Origin: Pectinophora gossypiella | Taxonomy: Eukaryota; Arthropoda; Insecta; Lepidoptera; Gelechiidae | Assembly: GCF_024362695.1 (NCBI RefSeq) | Contig: NC_065426.1 | Location: 1,860,001 to 1,924,000, forward strand | Length of the DNA: 64,000 bases | Direction: 5' to 3' | Part shown: piece by piece, positions 47,411 to 58,105 of the stretch | Layout: the number at the start of each line of letters is the position of its first letter | Numbering within the stretch: the first letter of the stretch is position 1 | Notes under the pieces: model-generated | What the model was told of the DNA's origin: nothing | Seen by the model: the letters and a program-made list of their open reading frames with translations, nothing else | The model's database searches: none | Translations under genes and position numbers: made by a program

Positions 47411-48014
47411 CTATACTATAGTAGTGCGCTTAAGTTGCGAACCTCAAAATCGCGTGCCGAGACGATCTAACGAAGAAAATTTCATGTTTCATAGGCATTC
47501 CATATATTTTCACTGTTTTTCTTTCTATTTTCAGATTTACACTGTCAAGGGCATGACATAACTTCATTATTTACACGCAAACTAGACAAAATTCAACCTT
47601 ATTGTGTTGGAAGAAGGTTGGTGGAGCATGCGGTGTAAAATGGTGAAGATGTTCAAATAAAAGGCAGGGCTATGAATGAATGACGCAATGGCGTGAATTC
47701 ACAGTTTTTGGCGGGTTTCGAGTTTCGGTCTTATTATAAGCTATAAGCGGATAAGGTATCAATAAAATAGGGCTTCTTCTCTCCTGTAGGTTGTGAGTGC
47801 GAAGGGAGCGATGGCTGGCTTTCGCGTCGACTCGTGTTCGGGTGCTGCGTATGTGGACAGGCCTGTTTCTGTCAGGGAGCTCATAAAACACTGGTTCTGT
47901 GATAAAGTCACATAAACTCTTTATTTTTCACTTTCCTTCCACCGACTGCAATTGGCATACCATTGTATTTAAGTTTATAAATTATGCAATACAAACTGGA
48001 TTTTAAAAAAGAAA
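47411..48014. other. No feature recognised
   Basis: About 600 bp including a moderately GC-rich patch (47780-47890). A 73-codon minus-strand frame here has no recognisable domain. Confidence 0.35.
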
Positions 48015-48345
48015 GAAAGGAAAACATGAAGTAGGACTAGGGCCCTGTGCTGGGAGGTTTTCTGGCCACGTCTGTCAGCGTTACAGATTCCGATGTGGTA
48101 GTAGTTTTACAGCTAGTTACATAATATGTAATTTAATTTTTGACGTAAATGTCTGATATTGAATGTGTTCCTCTGGTTATTAAATAACTTGTAATGTACC
48201 CTCATTGCTTTAAAATATGTGTTGCTGTTGCAGTTTCTTGTCATTTCATCTCCTCAGCCATAACACAAATGTTACATTGACCTTCAACTTTCAACTTCCA
48301 TGATAATTACGTTGAATAAATGATTCTGATTTCTGATTTCCTGAT
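48015..48345 (+). repeat. Retroposon family L, longest copy
   Basis: CTGTGCTGGGAGGTTTTCTG, GTTACAGATTCCGATGTGGT, TTTTACAGCTAGTTACATAA, then GTTGCAGTTTCTTGTCATTT and GTTGAATAAATGATTCTG. The upstream part resembles family K, suggesting K and L are related LINE 3' regions. Confidence 0.6.
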
Positions 48346-48660
48346 ATTTGGATCAGATACGTATAGAATTATGTTGCTACCTATATTTCTTCTCTTTATT
48401 TTGATCAGAATAATAATGGGTGGAAGATGTGTTGTGCCGTGATGTAATAACAAGGGTCATCATTTATATTATACCCAAAAACAAAGATAAAAGATGCAAA
48501 AAAAAGGAAAAAATTAAAAAATCTTGATATTAACAAAGATGTCTGTTATCCATGAAATGAGAAGGTTAGACGAAGACAAAACTGTACAGCACCATCTACA
48601 GTTTTTTTGGGGAACGTAGCCTGGAAAGTCCCTCGTTTAAAATTGCTAAACCGCTAACAA
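48346..48660 (+). repeat. Repeat family O
   Basis: GATATTTGGATCAGATACGT, ATGTTGCTACCTATATTTCT, GTCTGTTATCCATGAAATGA, CTGTACAGCACCATCTAC, GCCTGGAAAGTCCCTCGTTT. Matches 53690-54350 without the insertions there. Confidence 0.65.
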
Positions 48661-49182
48661 AGAGGCGCAGACGCATGTAGATGACATGCTTTTATGTTTT
48701 TCACAACATTATGTTGCCTGTCTGAGTACGAACTAAGGATGGAGTAGATAAAGCTGCTAACGAAAATTAGTTTATTTTGTAAATAACTCACGCCCGTAAT
48801 CGCTTACGGGGTGGGCAGAGCCACAAGTAATCAGGAGACAACTTACACCTGTTTATACGAAGTCGTAAGGTGGACATGGTGAACCTTATTATGGTGGTAT
48901 GAAGGTGGTATTGAATCCATGATTTCATTCAGAAAACGCGTGACTTTACACCGTAGTATCCCTATTTCGAATCCCGGCTCGGGTTTTTAACCACCGAATT
49001 TGACATTATGACTTTGAATTCATATTTAGATCAAAGATACTGACTATCACCTAATTTCCAGGATTTGTATCCAGTTGGTGGCAATAAGATTAATGATTAT
49101 CTAAGATATGAATACATATAGGATAAGCTGTCTGGGAACTGATATTAGGCAGTCAAATTACTAAATTGTATACCAGTTTCTT
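48661..49182. other. Mostly unassigned
   Basis: Minus-strand tail ACGGGGTGGGCAGAGCCACA at 48808 and a degenerate tRNA-like TTCGAATCCCGGCTCGG at 48987. No complete element. Confidence 0.35.
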
Positions 49183-49360
49183 TTTTTAAAAAGAGAACGT
49201 TTTGGGCCCTGTGCCGAGGTTTTTCTTGCAACTTCTTTTACCCAGCTGTACAGGTTGTAAGAAGCTGCAGCAGTTTTAGGCGGATGAGACGTTAGTTATT
49301 TACAGAATGACGATTCAAAGTGTATAACTATGTTACCTACTGGATAAAGACATTTTTTCA
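49183..49360 (+). repeat. Retroposon family K 3' end
   Basis: GCCCTGTGCCGAGGTTTTTC, CTGTACAGGTTGTAAGAAGC, TTTTAGGCGGATGAGACGTT; near relative of 29248-29435. Followed by T-rich sequence and a C run at 49406-49424. Confidence 0.65.
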
Positions 49361-49722
49361 TCGTTTTTTTTTGTATTTTTTTTTTGTATTTTTTTTTATT
49401 GTTAACCCCCCCCCCCCACCCCCCAACATAGCTGGCGAAAAGTGGTCGCCTCATTCTCCCCCTTTATGATACGGGCGTGATGCTCTGCTATGTTGTTGAG
49501 TAAGTAAAAATCATCTATCGAGTGACTTCAGCATTCCTACCACGCCTATCCCTACGTTGGAAATTGTTTGCCCAACCATGACATCAAACCCTGGACTGTA
49601 CAATCAAAATCCAATTAAATGGTAAAGGGTGGTGGTGACTATAGGTGTGCCCTGACGTCATAGCAAACTGTAGCACGCGAAAACACCTCGCCAATTTGGA
49701 TGTTTGTGTCGTAAAATGAAAG
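49361..49722. other. No feature recognised apart from homopolymer runs
   Basis: Poly-T/TTTTG runs and a C12-A-C6 run (about 49406-49424), then unassigned DNA. Confidence 0.4.
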
Positions 49723-50149
49723 TATGGTGTATTAGTGACATCGTAACGATAACTTTAAGGGATGATTCAGACCATGATTCTGAGTTGATATCAAGTGAAA
49801 TTTTCCGTCGCAAAAGTACCTATGTAACTAAAAATAATTTAATTATTAAATAAATTTAATGACATTTATTTAAATCTGTACAACAATGAATTTCATTATT
49901 AGGACCTTTGCATGAATTGACACTTTTATATTTTAAATTTTGTATGATTTATGTAATTTAAATGCACGGTAAACTTTATTTTTTGTAACATCTGTCACAC
50001 TGCATTTATGGCAAATAAAGAATAAGATACTTATCAAAAAAACAATATTTTCATTAATTTTGCGACAGGTAATTCCACTTGAATATCGACTCAGAATCAT
50101 GGTCTGAATCATCCCTATCATATTCGTTACGTCACTAACACCCTGTATA
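49723..50149. mobile_element. Palindromic MITE family E, single copy with extra loop sequence
   Basis: Arms TGTATTAGTGACATCGTAAC...TTTTCCGTCGCAAAAGTA and TTTTGCGACAGGTAATTCCA...GTCACTAACACCCTGTATA. About 190 bp of unrelated AT-rich sequence (49850-50040) lies in the loop; it ends GGCAAATAAAGAATAAG and may be a small retroposon. Confidence 0.75.
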
Positions 50150-50184
50150 CCTATGTGCAATGTTATATCTATAAAGCTCGTCGA

Positions 50185-50480
50185 TTTTTTTACTTATTGT
50201 ACATTTGTCCCACATGGTATTAACTACTTGGCCGAACAAATGGGGAGCGTTGAGGGCTTTCACCTAGTACAAAATTTAAAACATCAGGCCTGAGGGTACT
50301 CAGTTAGGCGCGAGGCTCAGGGCGTCGTCAGAGAGGATTATATTTGAAAGAATTAATCGACCCTAGTGGGTCGATAGCGATAAGCACTGAATGAGGGAAA
50401 TTGTCTACCACGCCGGCGCGGTGTGGTCGGTATCGGGGTCCTGAAGTTTTGTTGTCGTGAACTGATTAGCCGCCTCTATG
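50185..50480 (-). repeat. Retroposon family D
   Basis: TTTTTTTACTTATTGTACAT through TTAATCGACCCTAGTGGGTC to GTTGTCGTGAACTGATTAGC. Nearly as long as 18095-18420; target duplication not clear. Confidence 0.75.
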
Positions 50481-50559
50481 GGTAGAGTAATCGGGTCGTC
50501 AGGACGGTATAAAGATCTTTTTAAAAATCACAAAATCAATCCATATAAAAAAGTTCAGT

Positions 50560-50690
50560 TTATATTTTTTATCTGGGTTGAAAGTAGCGTGTTTGTTGCG
50601 AAGTATTTTTAACAAAAATCTCATACTGGAAATCGAACCCACGACCTACTGCTCAGGACGCCTAACCAGTATACGGAGGTCGTCTAAAAC
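50560..50690 (-). repeat. tRNA-like SINE fragment, separate family
   Basis: The minus strand has GGTTAGGCGTCCTGAGCAGT, then GGTCGTGGGTTCGATTTCC (B-box-like) and ATGAGATTTTTGTTAAAAAT. Single copy here, no tail identified. Confidence 0.45.
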
Positions 50691-50984
50691 AATACGAATA
50701 TACTGCCATAACAAACACTCTAACAGAATAAAACAAAAAAATAACTAAAAATTCCTCATTCCATTTGTTATCTCCGGTCTAATGGCAAAACAGAGTAAGT
50801 ACGTTTTAGCGAAAATACGGGTAGACATCTCATTTGTGGTGGAAACACTTTCGTGTCGTGTCGCCATCGGCGATACAACCTCTAGACTCCTAATATTAGA
50901 TCAGCAAGTTCCAGCAGATGACTCGGTGAAAGATAAATTATAAAATGACAATTCATTTTTCGTTTTGAGGTTTTAATAATGTCA
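50691..50984. other. No feature recognised
   Basis: AT-rich spacer without frames or repeats. Confidence 0.3.
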
Positions 50985-51310
50985 ATTTCATATCGAAAAT
51001 TAACGTATGTAACATAAATTTTAGGCCTGGTGATTACTTGTCCCTTTCTTTTTTAGCGAATAAGAAAATGACAGGTATAACTTAAAATAAAATAAAGACG
51101 TGTGTGCAGGAATTGTTGCAACCCGTTTGACGTGTGCTGTCAACTTAATTCTGTCGGGTTATTCGCCAATATAAAAATTTGGGGGGGTTTTAAAATTTCT
51201 GCCTAAAATTGACGTGTGTTCCATAAATTTTATGTCTGTCGATTACCCGTCCCTTTCCTTTTCGGCGGATAAGAAAATGACAGATATAACTTAAAATAAA
51301 ATTAGATAGT
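50985..51310. repeat. Repeat family T, second copy
   Basis: TTAGCGAATAAGAAAATGAC and TTCGGCGGATAAGAAAATGA in direct orientation; TTGACGTGTGCTGTCAACTT and CTGCCTAAAATTGACGTGTG between them. Shares blocks with 33850-34500. Confidence 0.6.
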
Positions 51311-51339
51311 GTGTATTGGAATCAGCATCATTACAAAAC

Positions 51340-51510
51340 TAAAAATTAAACTAGGTTCAAAATAAAGTCCGCGCCACGAAAAATGTCCATCGGCCGCGGC
51401 GCTACTGTCGCAGTTTCTGCCTAATATTATTATGACTTGCCAATTAGTTTCATGAAAATCCGTCGACTTCTTTCGTGGCGTGAATTATTATTTTAAACTA
51501 AGTTCATTTT
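51340..51510. mobile_element. Candidate MITE family U
   Basis: Inverted ends: AACTAGGTTCAAAATAAAGT, CCGCGCCACGAAAAATGTC and GACTTCTTTCGTGGCGTGAA, ATTTTAAACTAAGTT. GC-rich interior CATCGGCCGCGGCGCTACTG. A left-end relative is at 52975-53040 (GTTCGCGCCACGAAAGACGT). Confidence 0.55.
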
Positions 51511-51897
51511 TAGTCTTCGCTTTGTAATAAAAGTCTTAAATCTGATGTTTTTGAATTGTTCTTTTTTCTTTTCTTTAAATTTCAAACATCAGGTATCTAT
51601 TTGGTTATATCGGCGATGGTGGTGGACAACAGCACCTTCGTGTCGTGTCTTCAATTAGCGGCTGGGATAATGTCTAACATGACTACATAGCCTTGGAAAC
51701 TTCTAGTTTTGGCCTTACATCGTTTTAACGTGTTCATTAGGCTACAGGTTAATTGGAAAAATCACATTAAATGTAAAAATCTTTGTTAACATTGAATAAA
51801 TAAAATATTATAGCAATGATTTTTTTTTTCTATTATCCACGGTAAGTAGCTAAGTTCCAAACAATAGGATAGTTTCCAACTAGTCAAATCAGTTAAT
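51511..51897. other. No feature recognised
   Basis: AT-rich spacer; the GGCGATGGTGGTGGACAACA block at 51612 is unassigned. Confidence 0.3.
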
Positions 51898-52150
51898 TTT
51901 TAACCCCCGACGCAAAAACGTCGGGGTGTTATAAGTTTGACGTGTCTGTGTAAATGTGTATGTGTCTGTCTGTGGCATCGTAGCTCCCAAACGGATGATC
52001 CGATTTTAATGCGCTTTTTTTTGTTTGAAAGGTATATCAGTCGAGAGTGTTCTTAGCTATGTTTGGTGGAAATCTGTTCAGGTCTTCAACGTCATCAGGT
52101 CGTTTGTTATGTGTGACAGGAATGTTACACGCTCAGTTTGCTTGCAAGCA
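51898..52150 (+). repeat. Lepidoptera-type repeat (CCCCCGACGCAAAAACGTCGGGG)
   Basis: ACCCCCGACGCAAAAACGTC can form a short hairpin with GACGTTTTTGCGTCGGGGG. GTTATAAGTTTGACGTGTCT, GGCATCGTAGCTCCCAAACG and TTTGAAAGGTATATCAGTCG follow. I recall the family from moth and butterfly genomes; its class is not determined here. Confidence 0.5.
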
Positions 52151-52522
52151 TATGTGGGATAAGTTATTTTTTGCATTTTTAACCTTTTGTCATAATAATT
52201 AAGTACTTTTTTTTTGGTCGGGGTATTTTTTAATTTTTAATTTAATTTTTACACGGTATTATTATGGAGTTTGTACGAAAAATTAACCTGTGACGTCATA
52301 GAAAAACGTGACAAAAGGTCACACTAATTATTATTCATTTTTCTTTATTACATAAATAAGTTAAATAGAAAAAATACGTTTTTTGTCACCTTTAGGTATT
52401 TCTTTATTTAGTACTTAATCAGAATTTCATAATTTATTTTTGACCTAGGAAACTACCCAATTAGTATGTTTTGTTAATTAGTGTTAAGTATGCCGAATAA
52501 ATATTTTTTCTTTCTCAATACG
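52151..52522. other. No feature recognised
   Basis: AT-rich spacer without frames or repeats. Confidence 0.3.
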
Positions 52523-52600
52523 GGGCCTATGGTGGTTCAATAATAACCCTGACACCAGGGTTGACGGGGTTGATATTCTCACAACCCACACGCTAAAAAA
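52523..52600 (+). repeat. SINE family 2 tail fragment
   Basis: GGGGCCTATGGTGGTTCAAT, CCTGACACCAGGGTTGACGG, CACAACCCACACGC. Confidence 0.7.
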
Positions 52601-52739
52601 AATTACCATGTGTGTATTATATTCTGAATCAGGAAAACATATATGTATATAATTGTTCCATTATATAACACAGCAGCTATGCATTTTTTGCAATTTCAAA
52701 TATACACGCATACATAAAGTCGCGCCTATTTTTCACAAG

Positions 52740-52815
52740 TAAGCAGAGAATATGGATCTTCATTTGCTTCAGTCCTGACACGCTTCTCTCGCTTCCAAAG
52801 CAAAGCAGTTTCAAA
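52740..52815 (-). repeat. LINE C-terminal fragment, family W, decayed
   Basis: ATCTTCATTTGCTTCAGTCC, TGACACGCTTCTCTCGCTTC; minus-strand remnant comparable to 29450-29530. Confidence 0.4.
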
Positions 52816-53042
52816 GACGACAATTCTATGAGATTTATACTGTCACAGTCACCACCCTTGTTTTACTTTTGTTTTCTAAGAACTTTGTAAATGTTTTAAG
52901 AATGCTGTTTAGGGTAGGGATACAATAGACTCTAATAAACTCTAAACGCCTTATAATAAATGAAGAATAAACATAATACCAGGTTAAAAATATAGTTCGC
53001 GCCACGAAAGACGTCTCGCGGCTGCGGCGCTAGTAATAATGG

Positions 53043-53564
53043 TCAGGGGGGTTAAAATGGCCACATCGGAGCAAAGCGGGTCATGCTCAAGTCTCTGTTT
53101 TTATACGAGAACTGTCACATTGACGTGATCTTGAGTGCAAACTCGAAGCTGAGATTAGTTTATTAATACCACCCATACAAAAACAGAGACTTAAGCATGA
53201 CTTTGAGGGCAGTCTCAGCTGAGAATCATTTATTAATACCACCCTTAGGGTCATGCTCAAGTCTCTGTTTTTATATGAGAACTGTCACATTGACATGATC
53301 TTGAGTGCAATCTCGAAGCTGAGATTAATTTGTCTCTACTCCATAAAGTTGAAGTTGAAGTACAACCCATATAAAAACAGAGACTTGAGCATGACTTTGA
53401 GGGCAGTCTCGGCTGAGATTCGTTTATTACTACCACCCTGAGAATGAAATATTGCTTTTTGACATTTGTTTGCATTGCGCACTTACTTTTATTAGCGCAA
53501 ATGTCAAATTGCAATATCGCTTTCTTAGATGAATTGCTTCGATGTGGCCATTTTAACCCCCCTT
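53043..53564. mobile_element. Family I MITE enclosing a duplicated family J palindrome
   Basis: Outer inverted ends TCAGGGGGGTTAAAATGGCC, ACATCGGAGCAA and TTGCTTCGATGTGGCCATTT, TAACCCCCCTTG. Inside are two tandem J units, 53078-53247 and 53248-53442. Each contains GTCATGCTCAAGTCTCTGTT and the inverse AACAGAGACTTGAGCATGAC. J occurs alone at 62815-62945, so J inserted into I and then duplicated. The remaining I interior (53443-53540) matches 31170-31250. Confidence 0.75.
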
Positions 53565-53579
53565 GTATAAAAAAATATT

Positions 53580-54370
53580 AAGACTTCACAATTATTTTCA
53601 TTATCTACTCGGGTAGGTACATAATTATTCGAAAATACAATATAATAGCAAAAGCATATATATAAAAATAATTGTTGTTTGATATTTAGATCACATTATG
53701 TATGGGTACTTTGAATTATGTTGCTACCTATATTGCTTCTCTTTATTCTAATCAGAATCAAAATGGGATCAAAATGGTTGTCTTTGATTACTTGTGGCTC
53801 TGCCCACCCCATTTGGGATTACGGGCGTGAGTTTATGTATGTATGTATGTAATCAAAATGGGTGGAAGATGCAATTGTGTCTGGAAGTAATAAAAAGGGT
53901 CATAATTTGGCTTAGGGGACATCTCGTCCCAGTCTTAAACTGGGCCCAGGGACGAGTTTCCCCTTTTCTAATTTGATAGTGGGTAACTGGGCCCACTATG
54001 ATTCAGTTGTTGGGACGATTACACCATCCAAAAACAAAAAAAAAAAGGTGCAAATGTCTGTTATCCATGAAATTAGACGGTACAATACAATACAATACAA
54101 ATACACTTTATTGCATCAAAATAAAAAGAAATAATTACAAAAAGTCTCTTAACTAAGTACATGGCAAATGGCGGCCTTATCGCTTAAAGCGATTTCTTCC
54201 AGACAACCATAAGGTGAGGAAAAAGGTAAAAAAAAATAAAAAAATTGAAAGATTGCGGGTTTGCGGGTTTTACGGTTAACGAAAGAAAGCCTGTACAGCG
54301 CCATCTATTATTGTTTTTGAGAAACATAGCCTGGAAAGTGCCTCATTAGCTTTCCCTAAACTCGGTACAC
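53580..54370 (+). repeat. Repeat family O, longest copy, with MITE P and family M insertions
   Basis: Family O runs from ACTTCACAATTATTTTCATT, GGTACATAATTATTCG to GCCTGGAAAGTGCCTCATTA. A SINE-like tail sits at 53785-53850, MITE P at 53911-54017, and a family M tail at about 54079-54270, flanked by ACGGT on both sides. Confidence 0.6.
53911..54017. mobile_element. MITE family P, rearranged copy
   Basis: Begins CTTAGGGGACATCTCGTCCC, AGTCTTAAACTGGGCCC, then GACGAGTTTCCCCTTTTCTA, GTGGGTAACTGGGCCCACTA. Compared with 43076-43170 its left side is replaced by the inverted right arm. Confidence 0.6.
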
Positions 54371-54544
54371 CACTACCTTAGTGTTTAAAGGCGTAAGAAG
54401 CCTATTATGCATTACAAAGTAAAGTTAGTAAAGCGCAATTTTTTTTTTTTCAAGTACAAGACATGCGCACTGTAGCAAAGAAACGAAAAAATAAAAAAGC
54501 TACTTACGTCGGTTTACCTTAATAGACATTTCTAAGTTTATAGT

Positions 54545-54670
54545 TTGTGGTAGGTTTTAGGATCTACTCTGAACCGGCGTGCGTGTATGAAACAGTTGAT
54601 GAATTTGGAGGAAGCAAATGGAATTCCATAGCCTCGGTGGGAAATAGGCGTGAGTGTATGTATGTATGTA
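54545..54670 (+). repeat. LINE C-terminal fragment, family W, with (TATG)n tail
   Basis: GGATCTACTCTGAACCGGCG, TGCGTGTATGAAACAGTTGA, AAATGGAATTCCATAGCC, GTATGTATGTATG. Shows the 3' end of the W LINE: coding end, short untranslated stretch, TATG repeats. Confidence 0.5.
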
Positions 54671-55508
54671 TTTTAAAGTTAAGTCATAAAAGAAGAAACC
54701 TTACAACCCTTTAAGTCTGTATAGAAGCTCGAAAAAAAATTATTTTTTCAGACATGGCTGTATGGGCATAGGTCCCTTTGCCTTGCCCTTCAGGGAGAAT
54801 CAACCGAAAAAAAAACACTCTGATTCTATCCGCCTAAATGCTAGGTAATAGCGCTCTCTTTTACATAACTTTCGCGCCTTAGGTTGAATTTGTTTCAGTT
54901 AGGGTCCTATCACATCTCATATCGTAGCTGCCAAGGAGTGGCTGTATGCACCTCTGCCTACCCCTCCAGGGTCCAAGCGTGATGCTATGTTATGTTATCT
55001 AGTTTTATTATTTTTAAGCATTTTATGAAGTCTTTCATAATATATTGTAATCTCACGCGACATCTCCGACAAAAAAAGAAAAAAAAAGGCTTTTTTCGTA
55101 GAACCGTTGCACATGCACATCACATCGCCTCAGCTATTGTTGACTGCGTGTCAAAGACGAATCGAGAAACCTATCGTTATCTCTTTCTCTCCTACAGCGT
55201 TCTCGATAAGTCTGTCTCGCTCTCCACTGGCGTGCAAGAAAAAGGAAGCAGACGCATGAGTCGTTTTTTGAAATTTGAATAAATTTACACTTTAAAAGAG
55301 TTAAAACGCAAAGGTTTTTGAACTCGACTCTGCCTTGTCATATTACGACGGTCATAAAATGTATACAAGCTCTAATGTGGAGAATTAAACACCATTATAC
55401 GGTGATGATACGGTTTAAAGTCGATTAAAGGTTACTTCATGTGTAAAGGAAGTGATTATAAGAACACAATAGTTTTGTTGATCGTTCCGGTTTTTTTATT
55501 TTATTTTC
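54671..55508. other. No feature recognised
   Basis: Mixed AT-rich sequence. A 96-codon plus-strand frame at 54992-55282 has low-complexity composition (KKKKKK) and no domain. Confidence 0.4.
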
Positions 55509-55853
55509 AAGGATGCCATGATAGCCCATTTTGAAGAGCACTTGAGTCTCACTGTGAAGCCGCAGGTTCGAAACCCAGCATAGGAAATCAATGATAGTCG
55601 TTTTTTTTTTTCGAATTCATATTTGGACAAAAGATTACCACATGCTCAGAGGTGAAGGAAAACGTCGAGAGGAAACCCACATTCCCGAGAAATACGTTTC
55701 GGAGGTATGCGACCTAACCTGTATTGGGCTGGTTTTCTCTCACTTTGGAGGGTCGGCAGGCAGTCGTTTCTGTAAAAAATCGGACCTGTCAAATCCTTAG
55801 GTAAGCGGACCCTGTGAAATAAGGATAACGGTAGGGAGATGGTGACATTAACA
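55509..55853 (+). mobile_element. SINE family 4, near full length
   Basis: Head ATGCCATGATAGCCCATTTT, B box AGGTTCGAAACC; CATGCTCAGAGGTGAAGGAA, GAGAAATACGTTTCGGAGGT, TGTATTGGGCTGG, GGACCTGTCAAATCCTTAGG; ends GTAGGGAGATGGTGAC. Confidence 0.82.
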
Positions 55854-55867
55854 CCCCCACCAATTGT

Positions 55868-55950
55868 GGTGTGGTGGTACACCGACTTGCTTCTCAAACG
55901 GGGAGCACCAGTTCGAACCCTGGTACCGGACTTGTACCATGGAGTTATTA
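55868..55950 (+). repeat. SINE family 5 head
   Basis: GTGGTGGTACACCGACTTGC, TTCTCAAACGGGGAGCACCA, B box AGTTCGAACCC, TACCGGACTTGTACCATGGA. Best view of the tRNA-like head of family 5; body lost. Confidence 0.7.
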
Positions 55951-56009
55951 TTATTCTATGTCGTTTCCATATCTCGGGATTATGGAGTCCCGGACTTATA
56001 ATTATTTAA

Positions 56010-56090
56010 TAATTATTAATACTCTTTATTGTACACAATAATTAAATTAATGACAATAAATCAAACTTAGGTACAAACGGTGGACTTATC
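56010..56090 (-). repeat. Non-LTR tail family M
   Basis: AATACTCTTTATTGTACACA, ACAAACGGTGGACTTATCC. Confidence 0.5.
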
Positions 56091-56099
56091 CTCAAATTA

Positions 56100-56262
56100 G
56101 AATTCAAAAATATCTGTAATCAGTAGGTAACATAGTTACACTTTGAATCGTCAATTTCGAACGACTCATCCGCCTAAAACTACTGCAGCTTCTCACAACC
56201 TGTATAGCCGGGGAAAAGAAGCTGCAAGAAAAACCTCGGCACAGGGCCCTAGAGTAATTTAG
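56100..56262 (-). repeat. Retroposon family K 3' end
   Basis: ACATAGTTACACTTTGAATC, CTCATCCGCCTAAAACTACT, CTGCAGCTTCTCACAACCTG, AACCTCGGCACAGGGCCCTA. Confidence 0.65.
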
Positions 56263-56504
56263 CTGCCTAATATCAGTTCTCAGACAGACAATCCCATGCA
56301 TTCATATCGTCTAAATAATCACTAACCTTATAATAACCTTTTTTGCAAAGTTTCTAAAAGAGATCCAAAAGATATCTCTAAAAGAGATCTCTTCCAGACA
56401 ACCTCGCATGGTGTGAGAGGTCAATAAAAGTGGGAAGGCACAAAGTGTACATAATAAAAAATAAAAAGAATATCCTATCATAGTTGTCTCGACCATTTAC
56501 ATAT

Positions 56505-56640
56505 ACTTATATACTTTATTGCACTTAACAACTAGTTACATCACAAACAAGAAATGGACGTTTACAAGGGTGGACTTATCTCTAAGAGAGATCTCTTCCA
56601 GCCAACCCAGAGGTAGTATGAGAGTAACTGCGGAAGAATA
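56505..56640 (-). repeat. Non-LTR tail family M
   Basis: ATACTTTATTGCACTTAACA, GTGGACTTATCTCTAAGAGA, CTCTTCCAGCCAACC. A partial echo of the same AAAGAGATCTCTTCCAGAC block lies at 56385. Confidence 0.55.
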
Positions 56641-56699
56641 AAAAGAGGTGCAATATATTAAATACATTATAATAATTATAATAATATCTACATATAAAA

Positions 56700-56840
56700 C
56701 CGATTAAATATATATATATATATATATATACACAAACATATGCCTAAGCCTCCATAAATATACATATACACATATAAAATATACTATACCTACATACATA
56801 CCTATTATATATATAACAATATACTTAGACTACGAATACT
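56700..56840. repeat. TA/TATG low-complexity region
   Basis: (TA)n at 56709-56730 then CATATAC/TACATAC-rich sequence. Confidence 0.8.
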
Positions 56841-56934
56841 CTATGGATAAAAAGTGCTCTTTGACTCTCTTCTTAAAAATTAGGTAAGAGGAACTCTCCT
56901 GAACTACCCTCGGCAGCCTATTTCAGAGCATGAG

Positions 56935-57065
56935 CACTTATAGACGGCTATACAGCTCACCATCACGTTAGTCTAACAGAAAGCTCGGTGAGGTGTGGGT
57001 ACTTAGTTCATCATGCGATGGATGTACCTCTGACACCTCCAATTGGGATATAACTATACGGCGGA
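56935..57065 (+). repeat. SINE family 5 body and tail
   Basis: TTATAGACGGCTATACAGCT, TAACAGAAAGCTCGGTGAGG, TGCGATGGATGTACCTCTGA, CTCCAATTGGGATATAACTA. Confidence 0.75.
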
Positions 57066-57299
57066 CAACTAGCTTACTGTGATATATGTGCTCAACCCAT
57101 CACTATGCGGAAAGGCTTCTAATAACACCGCATAGGATAAAGCCACCATGGTATCATCTATTTTTATTATGAACACGTTCCACAGGAAATCATGCCTCTT
57201 CGATGGCAGCTTGCATACAGGAAGTGTAGTTACCAACGTAGATTCAAGTTACTTACTCGGGATTAGTTAGTAAATGAACTAGGGTTATCTAAGTCATCT
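57066..57299. other. No feature recognised
   Basis: AT-rich spacer. Confidence 0.3.
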
Positions 57300-57450
57300 A
57301 TTTAAAAAATGTGCTGCTGTTGCAGTTTCTTGTCATTTCTTCTCCTCAGCCATAATACCTTGCGAAATGATGTAAATTCAAAAGTTTTACATTGACCTTC
57401 AACAAGTTTATCCATGATAATTACGTTGAATAAATGATTCTGATTTCTGT
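57300..57450 (+). repeat. Retroposon family L 3' end
   Basis: GTGCTGCTGTTGCAGTTTCT, CCTTGCGAAATGATGTAAAT, GTTGAATAAATGATTCTG. A segment that lies upstream in the 48015 copy (CAGCGTTACAGATTCCGATG, TTTTACAGCTAGTTACA) is found downstream here, at 57602-57672. Confidence 0.65.
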
Positions 57451-57734
57451 TGCTAAGCAATCCGATTAATTTTCTAATTAGCGCGACTACTGACCAGTTT
57501 TGAAGGCCTGGACTCCTGTTAAAGCTTAAATAAGCTAGACAAAAGAAATTCTAATTAGACGATTATTAATTAACCTGATGTGATTGCTTTTGTCTTCCCC
57601 TCAGCGTTACAGATTCCGATGTGGTAGTAGTTTTACAGCTAGTTACATTATATGTAATTTAATTTTTGACGTTCAAAAAGCGCTAACTTCGTAAGCCAAT
57701 TTTGAAAATTTAATATATATATATATTTTTTTTT

Positions 57735-58105
57735 TTTAATTTGATCTTCAGGTCTGCCAGCGAGTAATGGAGCGCAGCATGTTGGGTGAGAAACTGATTG
57801 ATCGTGTCAGAAATACCGTGCTGCGTTCTAAGACTCAAATATCGGACGTGGTTCACGCAGGCGCCAAGTTGAAGTGGGATTGGACAGGTTACTTCTGTCG
57901 GACGCCTAACGATCTGTGGGCTAAGATCACCACAGAATGGTCTCCGAATAGAGACAGACGCAGGAGTGGCAGACCGAGGCAGAGATAGCGCGACGACTTG
58001 GTTGCTTTCCTGGAAATCTGGCTGGAGCACTGGAGAGAAAGTCCTGGAAGAAATGGAGGGAGGCCTTTGCTCAGCAGTGAGACACTTTAGGCCAGATTAT
58101 GTAAG
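57735..58105 (+). pseudogene. RTE-like LINE reverse transcriptase, C-terminal fragment
   Basis: Encodes QRVMERSMLGEKLIDRVRNT, then RSKTQISDVVHAGAKLKWDW, GYFCRTPNDLWAKITTEW and RRRSGRPRQR before a stop. The expected continuation RDDLVAFLEIWLEHW follows in another frame, and the element ends GGCCTTTGCTCAGCAGTGAG. The QR-MERSMLG...R-RN...R-KT..-D......KLKW-W-G pattern is typical of RTE-like RT C-termini. 5'-truncated and frameshifted, so inactive. Confidence 0.85.

Noticed and set aside
54992..55282. 96-codon plus-strand open frame
   Set aside because: Low-complexity start with a lysine run and no recognisable domain or splice context.
57710..58030. 106-codon minus-strand open frame
   Set aside because: Antisense to the LINE RT fragment at 57735-58105, which translates to recognisable residues on the plus strand.
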